Of a DNA stretch of 64,000 nucleotides, positions 1-13,907 are shown piece by piece. A model generated the notes under the pieces. The model had not been told where the DNA came from and did no database searches. It saw nothing but the letters and a program-made list of their open reading frames with translations. Each line of letters starts with the position of its first letter. The stretch's first letter is position 1. A program made the translations under genes and the position numbers. Source of the DNA: Tipula vernalis (taxonomy: Eukaryota; Arthropoda; Insecta; Diptera; Tipulidae); assembly GCA_958295665.1 (NCBI GenBank), contig OY282558.1, forward strand, positions 21,327,409-21,391,408, given 5' to 3'.

Positions 1-287
1 CTAAGTATGTTTTTTGTTCCTCGCTAGCCTCCCGTCTTTGCCTTACTAACATCTCGCTTAAAAAAATATTAATATTTTGTTTTTATTTATAATAATTCCA
101 AAATCTCAGTAGTATTTAATTTTATCACAAAATAAAATATGCTGAGTCTTTTTGACAGATATTATGAGTTGGTTTTTCTCAGTATGTAATCATACGGGAA
201 TCGGCTTTATGATTTTATTATACCAGTGTAAATTTTTATACCAACTAAACTCATTGGTGACTTTAGTCATCGAACCGGAATTGGCCC
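1..287. other. Unique AT-rich flank left of the satellite array
   Basis: No open frame, RNA gene or repeat is recognisable here. Satellite homology starts abruptly at about 288 with the core segment CCAGGTGATTTTCC, so the array begins part-way through a monomer core rather than at a linker boundary. Confidence 0.6.
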
Positions 288-316
288 CCAGGTGATTTTC
301 CATAAAATTGAATTTT

Positions 317-331
317 CTACAAAATGTGTAG
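317..331. other. Core dyad, C/G form (representative)
   Basis: CTACA-AAATG-TGTAG: perfect 5-bp inverted arms around a 5-bp centre, present in the core of most monomers. A second form at 446-460, GTACA-AAATG-TGTAC, changes both outer bases together so the symmetry is kept. It could be a site for a dimeric DNA-binding protein or a small hairpin in satellite RNA; the sequence does not say which. Confidence 0.6.
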
Positions 332-479
332 AAATATTCAAACGATCCAAATAACCGTTGTCATGAGCACAATTGCAGGTTTTCGATTTTGTAGCTCTGA
401 TTTTGTGGTCTATAGTCCAGGTGATTTTCCATAAAATTGAATTTTGTACAAAATGTGTACAAATATTCTAACGATCCAA

Positions 480-493
480 ATGCCCATTGGCAT
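480..493. other. Long-linker dyad ATGCC-CATT-GGCAT (representative)
   Basis: A perfect 5-bp inverted repeat around CATT, at the start of the 65-bp linker in most long monomers. It is absent from short monomers. It lies 21 bp upstream of the CTATCGATAG palindrome in the same linker. No binding factor is assigned. Confidence 0.5.
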
Positions 494-514
494 AACAATT
501 AAAGGTCTCAATGC

Positions 515-524
515 CTATCGATAG
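515..524. promoter_or_regulatory. CTATCGATAG palindrome with DRE core TATCGATA (representative)
   Basis: A perfect 10-bp palindrome in the 65-bp linker, repeated in nearly every long monomer of both array blocks (on the order of a hundred copies, estimated). In Drosophila TATCGATA is the DNA replication-related element bound by DREF, and CGATA is the BEAF-32 half-site. Occupancy here is inference. Short monomers lack the site, so the mix of long and short monomers sets its spacing. A rare broken copy is the TATTGATA at about 26512. Confidence 0.6.
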
Positions 525-3500
525 AGGTATCAATCAACGAAATCGGAGCACAATTGCAGATTTTCGATTTTGTAGCTCTGATTTTGTGGTCTATAGTCCA
601 GGTGATTTTCCATAAAATTGAATTTTCTACAAAATGTGTAGAAATATTCGAACGATCCAAATAACCGTTGTCATGAGCACAATTGCAGGTTTTCGATTTT
701 GTAGCTCTGATTTTGTGGTCTATAGTCCAGGTGATTTTCCATAAAATTGAATTTTCTACAAAATGTGTAGAAATATTCGAACGATCCAAATGCCCATTGG
801 CATAACAATTAAAGGTCTCAATGCCTATCGATAGAGGTATCAATCAACGAAATCGGAGCACAATTGCAGTTTTTCGATTTTGTAGCTCTGATTTTGTGGT
901 CTATAGTCCAGGTGATTTTCCATAAAATTGATTTTTCTACAAAATGTGTACAAATATTCGAACGATCCAAATGCCCATTGGCATAACAATTAAAGGTCTC
1001 AATGCCTATCGATAGAGGTATCAATCAACGAAATCGGAGCACAATTGCAGATTTTCGATTTTGTAGCTCTGATTTTGTGGTCTATAGTCCAGGTGATTTT
1101 CCATAAAATTGAATTTTCTACAAAATGTGTAGAAATATTCGAACGATCCAAATGCCCATTGGCATAACAATTAAAGGTCTCAATGCCTATCGATAGAGGT
1201 ATCAATCAACGAAATCGGAGCACAATTGCAGATTTTCGATTTTGTAGCTCTGATTTTGTGGTCTATAGTCCAGGTGATTTTCCATAAAATTGAATTTTCT
1301 ACAAAATGTGTAGAAATATTCGAACGATCCAAATAACCGTTGTCATGAGCACAATTGCAGGTTTTCGATTTTGTAGCTCTGATTTTGTGGTCTATAGTCC
1401 AGGTGATTTTCCATAAAATTGAATTTTGTACAAAATGTGTACAAATATTCGAACGATCCAAATGCCCATTGGCATAACAATTAAAGGTCTCAATGCCTAT
1501 CGATAGAGGTATCAATCAACGAAATCGGAGCACAATTGCAGATTTTCGATTTTGTAGCTCTGATTTTGTGGTCTATAGTCCAGGTGATTTTCCATAAAAT
1601 TGAATTTTCTACAAAATGTGTAGAAATATTTGAACGATCCAAATAACCGTTGTCATGAGCACAATTGCAGGTTTTCGATTTTGTAGCTCTGATTTTGTGG
1701 TCTATAGTCCAGGTGATTTTCCATAAAATTGAATTTTCTACAAAATGTGTAGAAATATTAAAACGATCCAAATAACCGTTGTCATGAGCACAATTGCAGG
1801 TTTTCGATTTTGTAGCTCTGATTTTGTGGTCTATAGTCCAGGTGATTTTCCATAAAATTGATTTTTCTACAAAATGTGTAGAAATATTCGAACGATCCAA
1901 ATGCCCATTGGCATAACAATTAAAGGTCTCAATGCCTATCGATAGAGGTATCAATCAACGAAATCGGAGCACAATTGCAGATTTTCGATTTTGTAGCTCT
2001 GATTTTGTGGTCTATAGTCCAGGTGATTTTCCATAAAATTGAATTTTCTACAAAATGTGTACAAATATTCGAACGATCCAAATGCCCATTGGCATAACAA
2101 TTAAAGGTCTCAATGCCTATCGATAGAGGTATCAATCAACGAAATCGGAGCACAATTGCAGATTTTCGATTTTGTAGCTCTGATTTTGTGGTCTATAGTC
2201 CAGGTGATTTTCCATAAAATTGAATTTTCTACAAAATGTGTAGAAATATTTGAACGATCCAAATAACCGTTGTCATGAGCACAATTGCAGGTTTTCGATT
2301 TTGTAGCTCTGATTTTGTGGTCTATAGTCCAGGTGATTTTCCATAAAATTGAATTTTCTACAAAATGTGTAGAAATATTCGAACGATCCAAAAGCCCATT
2401 GGCATAACAATTAAAGGTCTCAATGCCTATCGATAGAGGTATCAATCAACGAAATCGGAGCACAATTGCAGATTTTCGATTTTGTAGCTCTGATTTTGTG
2501 GTCTATAGTCCAGGTGATTTTCCATAAAATTGAATTTTCTACAAAATGTGTAGAAATATTCGAACGATCCAAATAACCGTTGTCATGAGCACAATTGCAG
2601 GTTTTCGATTTTGTAGCTCTGATTTTGTGGTCTATAGTCCAGGTGATTTTCCATAAAATTGAATTTTCTACAAAATGTGTACAAATATTCGAACGATCCA
2701 AATGCCCATTGGCATAACAATTAAAGGTCTCAATGCCTATCGATAGAGGTATCAATCAACGAAATCGGAGCACAATTGCAGATTTTCGATTTTGTAGCTC
2801 TGATTTTGTGGTCTATAGTCCAGGTGATTTTCCATAAAATTGAATTTTCTACAAAATGTGTAGAAATATTTGAACGATCCAAATAACCGTTGTCATGAGC
2901 ACAATTGCAGGTTTTCGATTTTGTAGCTCTGATTTTGTGGTCTATAGTCCAGGTGATTTTCCATAAAATTGAATTTTCTACAAAATGTGTAGAAATATTC
3001 GAACGATCCAAATGCCCATTGGCATAACAATTAAAGGTCTCAATGCCTATCGATAGAGGTATCAATCAACGAAATCGGAGCACAATTGCAGATTTTCGAT
3101 TTTGTAGCTCTGATTTTGTGGTCTATAGTCCAGGTGATTTTCCATAAAATTGAATTTTCTACAAAATGTGTAGAAATATTCGAACGATCCAAATAACCGT
3201 TGTCATGAGCACAATTGCAGGTTTTCGATTTTGTAGCTCTGATTTTGTGGTCTATAGTCCAGGTGATTTTCCATAAAATTGAATTTTCTACAAAATGTGT
3301 AGAAATATTCGAACGATCCAAATGCCCATTGGCATAACAATTAAAGGTCTCAATGCCTATCGATAGAGGTATCAATCAACGAAATCGGAGCACAATTGCA
3401 GATTTTCGATTTTGTAGCTCTGATTTTGTGGTCTATAGTCCAGGTGATTTTCCATAAAATTGAATTTTCTACAAAATGTGTAGAAATATTCGAACGATCC

Positions 3501-5957
3501 AAATGCCCATTGGCATAACAATTAAAGGTCTCAATGCCTATCGATAGAGGTATCAATCAACGAAATCGGAGCACAATTGCAGTTTTTCGATTTTGTAGCT
3601 CTGATTTTGTGGTCTATAGTCCAGGTGATTTTCCATAAAATTGAATTTTCTACAAAATGTGTAGAAATATTAGAACGATCCAAATAACCGTTGTCATGAG
3701 CACAATTGCAGGTTTTCGATTTTGTAGCTCTGATTTTGTGGTCTATAGTCCAGGTGATTTTCCATAAAATTGATTTTTCTACAAAATGTGTAGAAATATT
3801 CGAACGATCCAAATGCCCATTGGCATAACAATTAAAGGTCTCAATGCCTATCGATAGAGGTATCAATCAACGAAATCGGAGCACAATTGCAGATTTTCGA
3901 TTTTGTAGCTCTGATTTTGTGGTCTATAGTCCAGGTGATTTTCCATAAAATTGAATTTTCTACAAAATGTGTAGAAATATTCGAACGATCCAAATGCCCA
4001 TTGGCATAACAATTAAAGGTCTCAATGCCTATCGATAGAGGTATCAATCAACGAAATCGGAGCACAATTGCAGATTTTCGATTTTGTAGCTCTGATTTTG
4101 TGGTCTATAGTCCAGGTGATTTTCCATAAAATTGAATTTTCTACAAAATGTGTAGAAATATTTGAACGATCCAAATAACCGTTGTCATGAGCACAATTGC
4201 AGGTTTTTGATTTTGTAGCTCTGATTTTGTGGTCTATAGTCCAGGTGATTTTCCATAAAATTGAATTTTCTACAAAATGTGTAGAAATATTCGAACGATC
4301 CAAATGCCCATTGGCATAACAATTAAAGGTCTCAATGCCTATCGATAGAGGTATCAATCAACGAAATCGGAGCACAATTGCAGATTTTCGATTTTGTAGC
4401 TCTGATTTTGTGGTCTATAGTCCAGGTGATTTTCCATAAAATTGAATTTTCTACAAAATGTGTAGAAATATTTGAACGATCCAAATAACCGTTGTCATGA
4501 TCACAATTGCAGGTTTTCGATTTTGTAGCTCTGATTTTGTGGTCTATAGTCCAGGTGATTTTCCATTAAATTGAATTTTCTACAAAATGTGTAGAAATAT
4601 TTGAACGATCCAAATAACCGTTGTCATGAGCACAATTGCAGGTTTTCGATTTTGTAGCTCTGATTTTGTGGTCTATAGTCCAGGTGATTTTCCATAAAAT
4701 TGAATTTTCTACAAAATGTGTAGAAATATTCGAACGATCCAAATAACCGTTGTCATGAGCACAATTGCAGGTTTTCGATTTTCTAGCTCTGATTTTGTGG
4801 TCTGTAGTCCAGGTGATTTTCCATAAAATTGAATTTTGTACAAAATGTTACAAATATTAGAACGATCCAAATGCCCATTGGCATAACAATTAAAGGTCTC
4901 AATGCCTATCGATAGAGGTATCAATCAACGAAATCGGAGCACAATTGCAGATTTTCGATTTTGTAGCTCTGATTTTGTGGTCTATAGTCCAGGTGATTTT
5001 CCATAAAATTGAATTTTCTACAAAATGTGTAGAAATATTTGAACGATCCAAATAACCGTTGTCATGAGCACAATTGCAGGTTTTCGATTTTCTAGCTCTG
5101 ATTTTGTGGTCTATAGTCCAGGTGATTTTCCATAAAATTGAATTTTCTACAAAATGTGTAGAAATATTCGAACGATCCAAATGCCCATTGGCATAACAAT
5201 TAAAGGTCTCAATGCCTATCGATAGAGGTATCAATCAACGAAATCGGAGCACAATTGCAGATTTTCGATTTTGTAGCTCTGATTTTGTGGTCTATAGTCC
5301 AGGTGATTTTCCATAAAATTGAATTTTCTACAAAATGTGTAGAAATATTCGAACGATCCAAATAACCGTTGTCATGAGCACAATTGCAGGTTTTCGATTT
5401 TGTAGCTCTGATTTTGTGGTCTATAGTCCAGGTGATTTTCCATAAAATTGAATTTTCTACAAAATGTGTAGAAATATTCGAACGATCCAAATAACCGTTG
5501 TCATGAGCACAATTGCAGGTTTTCGATTTTGTAGCTCTGATTTTGTGGTCTATAGTCCAGGTGATTTTCCATAAAATTGAATTTTGTACAAAATGTGTAC
5601 AAATATTCGAACGATCCAAATGCCCATTGGCATAACAATTAAAGGTCTCAATGCCTATCGATAGAGGTATCAATCAACGAAATCGGAGCACAATTGCAGA
5701 TTTTCGATTTTGTAGCTCTGATTTTGTGGTCTATAGTCCAGGTGATTTTCCATACAATTGAATTTTCTACAAAATGTGTAGAAATATTCGAACGATCCAA
5801 ATAACCGTTGTCATGAGCACAATTGCAGGTTTTCGATTTTGTAGCTCTGATTTTGTGGTCTATAGTCCAGGTGATTTTCCATAAAATTGAATTTTGTACA
5901 AAATGTGTACAAATATTCTAACGATCCAAATGCCCATTGGCATAACAATTAAAGGTC

Positions 5958-7565
5958 TCAATGCCTATCGATAGAGATATCAATCAACGAAATCGGAGCA
6001 CAATTGCAGATTTTCGATTTTGTAGCTCTGATTTTGTGGTCTATAGTCCAGGTGATTTTCCATAAAATTGAATTTTCTACAAAATGTGTAGAAATATTTG
6101 AACGATCCAAATAACCGTTGTCATGAGCACAATTGCAGGTTTTCGATTTTGTAGCTCTGATTTTGTGGTCTATAGTCCAGGTGATTTTCCATAAAATTGA
6201 ATTGTCTACAAAATGTGTAGAAATATTCGAACGATCCAAATGCCCATTGGCATAACAATTAAAGGTCTCAATGCCTATCGATAGAGGTATCAATCAACGA
6301 AATCGGAGCACAATTGCAGATTTTCGATTTTGTAGCTCTGATTTTGTGGTCTGTTGTAGTCCAGGTGATTTTCCATAAAATTGAATTTTCTACAAAATGT
6401 GTAGAAATATTCGAACGATCCAAATAACCGTTGTCATGAGCACAATTGCAGGTTTTCGATTTTGTAGCTCTGATTTTGTGGTCTATAGTCCAGGTGATTT
6501 TCCATAAAATTGAATTTTGTACAAAATGTGTACAAATATTCTAACGATCCAAATGCCCATTGGCATAACAATTAAAGGTCTCAATGCCTATCGATAGAGG
6601 TATCAATCAACGAAATCGGAGCACAATTGCAGATTTTCGATTTTGTAGCTCTGATTTTGTGGTCTATAGTCCAGGTGATTTTCCATAAAATTGAATTTTC
6701 TACAAAATGTGTAGAAATATTTGAACGATCCAAATGCCCATTGGCATAACAATTAAAGGTCTCAATGCCTATCGATAGAGATATCAATCAACGAAATCGG
6801 AGCACAATTGCAGATTTTCGATTTTGTAGCTCTGATTTTGTGGTCTATATTCCAGGTGATTTTCCATAAAATTGAATTTTCTACAAAATGTGTAGAAATA
6901 TTTGAACGATCCAAATAACCGTTGTCATGAGCACAATTGCAGGTTTTCGATTTTGTAGCTCTGATTTTGTGGTCTATAGTCCAGGTGATTTTCCATAAAA
7001 TTGAATTGTCTACAAAATGTGTAGAAATATTCGAACGATCCAAATGCCCATTGGCATAACAATTAAAGGTCTCAATGCCTATCGATAGAGGTATCAATCA
7101 ACGAAATCGGAGCACAATTGCAGATTTTCGATTTTGTAGCTCTGATTTTGTGGTCTGTTGTAGTCCAGGTGATTTTCCATAAAATTGAATTTTCTACAAA
7201 ATGTGTAGAAATATTCGAACGATCCAAATAACCGTTGTCATGAGCACAATTGCAGGTTTTCGATTTTGTAGCTCTGATTTTGTGGTCTATAGTCCAGGTG
7301 ATTTTCCATAAAATTGAATTTTGTACAAAATGTGTACAAATATTCTAACGATCCAAATGCCCATTGGCATAACAATTAAAGGTCTCAATGCCTATCGATA
7401 GAGGTATCAATCAACGAAATCGGAGCACAATTGCAGATTTTCGATTTTGTAGCTCTGATTTTGTGGTCTATAGTCCAGGTGATTTTCCATAAAATTGAAT
7501 TTTCTACAAAATGTGTAGAAATATTCGAACGATCCAAATGCCCATTGGCATAACAATTAAAGGTC
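5958..7565 (+). repeat. 804-bp higher-order repeat, two tandem copies
   Basis: The same monomer order and the same diagnostic variants (GAATTGTCTAC, GGTCTGTTGTAGTCC, TTTTGTACAAAATGTGTAC) recur 804 bp apart at 5958/6762 and 6581/7385. The length equals three long plus two short monomers plus a 3-bp insertion. The second copy is also the start of the 2176-bp unit. Confidence 0.8.
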
Positions 7566-10500
7566 TCAATGCCTATCGATAGAGGTATCAATCAACGAAA
7601 TCGGAGCACAATTGCAGATTTTCGATTTTGTAGCTCTGATTTTGTGGTCTATAGTCCAGGTGATTTTCCATAAAATTGAATTTTCTACAAAATGTGTAGA
7701 AATATTCGAACGATCCAAATGCCCATTGGCATAACAATTAAAGGTCTCAATGCCTATCGATAGAGATATCAATCAACGAAATCGGAGCACAATTGCAGAT
7801 TTTCGATTTTGTAGCTCTGATTTTGTGGTCTATAGTCCAGGTGATTTTCCATAAAATTGAATTTTCTACAAAATGTGTAGAAATATTCGAACGATCCAAT
7901 TAACCATTGTCATGAGCACAATTGCAGGTTTTCGATTTTGTAGCTCTGATTTTGTGGTCTATAGTCCAGGTGATTTTCCATAAAATTGAATTTTCTACAA
8001 AATGTGTAGAAATATTCGAACGATCCAATTAACCATTGTCATGAGCACAATTGCAGGTTTTCGATTTTGTAGCTCTGATTTTGTGGTCTATAGTCCAGGT
8101 GATTTTCCATAAAATTGAATTTTCTACAAAATGTGTAGAAATATTCGAACGATCCAATTAACCATTGTCATGAGCACAATTGCAGGTTTTCGATTTTGTA
8201 GCTCTGATTTTGTGGTCTATAGTCCAGGTGATTTTCCATAAAATTGAATTTTCTACAAAATGTGTAGAAATATTCGAACGATCCAATTAACCATTGTCAT
8301 GAGCACAATTGCAGGTTTTCGATTTTGTAGCTCTGATTTTGTGGTCTATAGTCCAGGTGATTTTCCATAAAATTGAATTTTCTACAAAATGTGTAGAAAT
8401 ATTCGAACGATCCAAATGCCCATTGGCATAACAATTAAAGGTCTCAATGCCTATCGATAGAGGTATCAATCAACGAAATCGGAGCACAATTGCAGATTTT
8501 CGATTTTGTAGCTCTGATTTTGTGGTCTGTTGTAGTCCAGGTGATTTTCCATAAAATTGAATTTTCTACAAAATGTGTAGAAATATTCGAACGATCCAAA
8601 TAACCGTTGTCATGAGCACAATTGCAGGTTTTCGATTTTGTAGCTCTGATTTTGTGGTCTATAGTCCAGGTGATTTTCCATAAAATTGAATTTTGTACAA
8701 AATGTGTACAAATATTCTAACGATCCAAATGCCCATTGGCATAACAATTAAAGGTCTCAATGCCTATCGATAGAGGTATCAATCAACGAAATCGGAGCAC
8801 AATTGCAGATTTTCGATTTTGTAGCTCTGATTTTGTGGTCTATAGTCCAGGTGATTTTCCATAAAATTGAATTTTCTACAAAATGTGTAGAAATATTCGA
8901 ACGATCCAAATGCCCATTGGCATAACAATTAAAGGTCTCAATGCCTATCGATAGAGGTATCAATCAACGAAATCGGAGCACAATTGCAGATTTTCGATTT
9001 TGTAGCTCTGATTTTGTGGTCTATAGTCCAGGTGATTTTCCATAAAATTGAATTTTCTACAAAATGTGTAGAAATATTTGAACGATCCAAATAACCGTTG
9101 TCATGAGCACAATTGCAGGTTTTCGATTTTGTAGCTCTGATTTTGTGGTCTATAGTCCAGGTGATTTTCCATAAAATTGAATTGTCTACAAAATGTGTAG
9201 AAATATTCGAACGATCCAAATGCCCATTGGCATAACAATTAAAGGTCTCAATGCCTATCGATAGAGGTATCAATCAACGAAATCGGAGCACAATTGCAGA
9301 TTTTCGATTTTGTAGCTCTGATTTTGTGGTCTGTTGTAGTCCAGGTGATTTTCCATAAAATTGAATTTTCTACAAAATGTGTAGAAATATTCGAACGATC
9401 CAAATAACCGTTGTCATGAGCACAATTGCAGGTTTTCGATTTTGTAGCTCTGATTTTGTGGTCTATAGTCCAGGTGATTTTCCATAAAATTGAATTTTGT
9501 ACAAAATGTGTACAAATATTCTAACGATCCAAATGCCCATTGGCATAACAATTAAAGGTCTCAATGCCTATCGATAGAGGTATCAATCAACGAAATCGGA
9601 GCACAATTGCAGATTTTCGATTTTGTAGCTCTGATTTTGTGGTCTATAGTCCAGGTGATTTTCCATAAAATTGAATTTTCTACAAAATGTGTAGAAATAT
9701 TCGAACGATCCAAATGCCCATTGGCATAACAATTAAAGGTCTCAATGCCTATCGATAGAGGTATCAATCAACGAAATCGGAGCACAATTGCAGATTTTCG
9801 ATTTTGTAGCTCTGATTTTGTGGTCTATAGTCCAGGTGATTTTCCATAAAATTGAATTTTCTACAAAATGTGTAGAAATATTCGAACGATCCAAATGCCC
9901 ATTGGCATAACAATTAAAGGTCTCAATGCCTATCGATAGAGATATCAATCAACGAAATCGGAGCACAATTGCAGATTTTCGATTTTGTAGCTCTGATTTT
10001 GTGGTCTATAGTCCAGGTGATTTTCCATAAAATTGAATTTTCTACAAAATGTGTAGAAATATTCGAACGATCCAATTAACCATTGTCATGAGCACAATTG
10101 CAGGTTTTCGATTTTGTAGCTCTGATTTTGTGGTCTATAGTCCAGGTGATTTTCCATAAAATTGAATTTTCTACAAAATGTGTAGAAATATTCGAACGAT
10201 CCAATTAACCATTGTCATGAGCACAATTGCAGGTTTTCGATTTTGTAGCTCTGATTTTGTGGTCTATAGTCCAGGTGATTTTCCATAAAATTGAATTTTC
10301 TACAAAATGTGTAGAAATATTCGAACGATCCAATTAACCATTGTCATGAGCACAATTGCAGGTTTTCGATTTTGTAGCTCTGATTTTGTGGTCTATAGTC
10401 CAGGTGATTTTCCATAAAATTGAATTTTCTACTAAATGTGTAGAAATATTCGAACGATCCAATTAACCATTGTCATGAGCACAATTGCAGGTTTTCGATT

Positions 10501-11113
10501 TTGTAGCTCTGATTTTGTGGTCTATAGTCCAGGTGATTTTCCATAAAATTGAATTTTCTACAAAATGTGTAGAAATATTCGAACGATCCAAATGCCCATT
10601 GGCATAACAATTAAAGGTCTCAATGCCTATCGATAGAGGTATCAATCAACGAAATCGGAGCACAATTGCAGATTTTCGATTTTGTAGCTCTGATTTTGTG
10701 GTCTGTTGTAGTCCAGGTGATTTTCCATAAAATTGAATTTTCTACAAAATGTGTAGAAATATTTGAACGATCCAAATAACCGTTGTCATGAGCACAATTG
10801 CAGGTTTTCGATTTTGTAGCTCTGATTTTGTGGTCTATAGTCCAGGTGATTTTCCATAAAATTGAATTTTCTACAAAATGTGTAGAAATATTCGAACGAT
10901 CCAAATGCCCATTGGCATAACAATTAAAGGTCTCAATGCCTATCGATAGAGGTATCAATCAACGAAATCGGAGCACAATTGCAGATTATCGATTTTGTAG
11001 CTCTGATTTTGTGGTCTATAGTCCAGGTGATTTTCCATAAAATTGAATTTTCTACAAAATGTGTAGAAATATTCGAACGATCCAAATGCCCATTGGCATA
11101 ACAATTAAAGGTC
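6762..11113 (+). repeat. 2176-bp higher-order repeat, two tandem copies
   Basis: Landmarks recur exactly 2176 bp apart: 6762/8938, 7385/9561, 7566/9742, 8287/10463 and 8757/10933. The length fits seven 181-bp plus seven 129-bp monomers plus two 3-bp insertions (GTTGTAG variants). Each unit contains a run of consecutive short monomers with the ATTAACCATTG linker variant. A third copy starts at 11114 but departs from the pattern after about 310 bp. Confidence 0.85.
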
Positions 11114-12661
11114 TCAATGCCTATCGATAGAGGTATCAATCAACGAAATCGGAGCACAATTGCAGATTTTCGATTTTGTAGCTCTGATTTTGTGGTCTAT
11201 AGTCCAGGTGATTTTCCATAAAATTGAATTTTCTACAAAATGTGTAGAAATATTTGAACGATCCAAATAACCGTTGTCATGAGCACAATTGCAGGTTTTC
11301 GATTTTGTAGCTCTGATTTTGTGGTCTATAGTCCAGGTGATTTTCCATAAAATTGAATTGTCTACAAAATGTGTAGAAATATTCGAACGATCCAAATGCC
11401 CATTGGCATAACAATTAAAGGTCTCAATGCCTATCGATAGAGGTATCAATCAACGAAATCGGAGCACAATTGCAGATTTTCGATTTTGTAGCTCTGATTT
11501 TGTGGTCTATAGTCCAGGTGATTTTCCATAAAATTGAATTTTCTACAAAATGTGTAGAAATATTCGAACGATCCAAATGCCCATTGGCATAACAATTAAA
11601 GGTCTCAATGCCTATCGATAGAGGTATCAATCAACGAAATCGGAGCACAATTGCAGATTTTCGATTTTGTAGCTCTGATTTTGTGGTCTATAGTCCAGGT
11701 GATTTTCCATAAAATTGAATTTTCTACAAAATGTGTAGAAATATTCGAACGATCCAAATGCCCATTGGCATAACAATTAAAGGTCTCAATGCCTATCGAT
11801 AGAGATATCAATCAACGAAATCGGAGCACAATTGCAGATTTTCGATTTTGTAGCTCTGATTTTGTGGTCTGTCCAGGTGATTTTCCATAAAATTGAATTT
11901 TCTACAAAATGTGTAGAAATATTCGAACGATCCAATTAACCATTGTCATGAGCACAATTGCAGGTTTTCGATTTTGTAGCTCTGATTTTGTGGTCTATAG
12001 TCCAGGTGATTTTCCATAAAATTGAATTTTCTACAAAATGTGTAGAAATATTCGAACGATCCAATTAACCATTGTCATGAGCACAATTGCAGGTTTTCGA
12101 TTTTGTAGCTCTGATTTTGTGGTCTATAGTCCAGGTGATTTTCCATAAAATTGAATTTTCTACAAAATGTGTAGAAATATTCGAACGATCCAATTAACCA
12201 TTGTCATGAGCACAATTGCAGGTTTTCGATTTTGTAGCTCTGATTTTGTGGTCTATAGTCCAGGTGATTTTCCATAAAATTGAATTTTCTACAAAATGTG
12301 TAGAAATATTCGAACGATCCAATTAACCATTGTCATGAGCACAATTGCAGGTTTTCGATTTTGTAGCTCTGATTTTGTGGTCTATAGTCCAGGTGATTTT
12401 CCATAAAATTGAATTTTGTACAAAATGTGTACAAATATTCTAACGATCCAAATGCCCATTGGCATAACAATTAAAGGTCTCAATGCCTATCGATAGAGGT
12501 ATCAATCAACGAAATCGGAGCACAATTGCAGATTTTCGATTTTGTAGCTCTGATTTTGTGGTCTATAAGTCCAGGTGATTTTCCATAAAATTGAATTTTG
12601 TACAAAATGTGTACAAATATTCTAACGATCCAAATGCCCATTGGCATAACAATTAAAGGTC

Positions 12662-13907
12662 TCAATGCCTATCGATAGAGGTATCAATCAACGAAATCGG
12701 AGCACAATTGCAGATTTTCGATTTTGTAGCTCTGATTTTGTGGTCTATAGTCCAGGTGATTTTCCATAAAATTGAATTTTCTACAAAATGTGTAGAAATA
12801 TTTGAACGATCCAAATAACCGTTGTCATGAGCACAATTGCAGGTTTTCGATTTTGTAGCTCTGATTTTGTGGTCTATAGTCCAGGTGATTTTCCATAAAA
12901 TTGAATTGTCTACAAAATGTGTAGAAATATTCGAACGATCCAAATGCCCATTGGCATAACAATTAAAGGTCTCAATGCCTATCGATAGAGGTATCAATCA
13001 ACGAAATCGGAGCACAATTGCAGATTTTCGATTTTGTAGCTCTGATTTTGTGGTCTGTTGTAGTCCAGGTGATTTTCCATAAAATTGAATTTTCTACAAA
13101 ATGTGTAGAAATATTCGAACGATCCAAATAACCGTTGTCATGAGCACAATTGCAGGTTTTCGATTTTGTAGCTCTGATTTTGTGGTCTATAGTCCAGGTG
13201 ATTTTCCATAAAATTGAATTTTGTACAAAATGTGTACAAATATTCTAACGATCCAAATGCCCATTGGCATAACAATTAAAGGTCTCAATGCCTATCGATA
13301 GAGGTATCAATCAACGAAATCGGAGCACAATTGCAGATTTTCGATTTTGTAGCTCTGATTTTGTGGTCTATAGTCCAGGTGATTTTCCATAAAATTGAAT
13401 TTTCTACAAAATGTGTAGAAATATTTGAACGATCCAAATAACCGTTGTCATGAGCACAATTGCAGGTTTTCGATTTTGTAGCTCTGATTTTGTGGTCTAT
13501 AGTCCAGGTGATTTTCCATAAAATTGAATTGTCTACAAAATGTGTAGAAATATTCGAACGATCCAAATGCCCATTGGCATAACAATTAAAGGTCTCAATG
13601 CCTATCGATAGAGGTATCAATCAACGAAATCGGAGCACAATTGCAGATTTTCGATTTTGTAGCTCTGATTTTGTGGTCTGTTGTAGTCCAGGTGATTTTC
13701 CATAAAATTGAATTTTCTACAAAATGTGTAGAAATAATTGAACGATCCAAATAACCGTTGTCATGAGCACAATTGCAGGTTTTCGATTTTGTAGCTCTGA
13801 TTTTGTGGTCTATAGTCCAGGTGATTTTCCATAAAATTGAATTTTCTACAAAATGTGTACAAATATTCTAACGATCCAAATGCCCATTGGCATAACAATT
13901 AAAGGTC
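12662..13907 (+). repeat. 623-bp higher-order repeat, two tandem copies
   Basis: Units begin at 12662 and 13285 and the next matching landmark is at 13908, spacing 623 bp each. The length equals two long plus two short monomers plus one 3-bp insertion. Both units carry the GAATTGTCTAC and GGTCTGTTGTAGTCC markers. Confidence 0.8.
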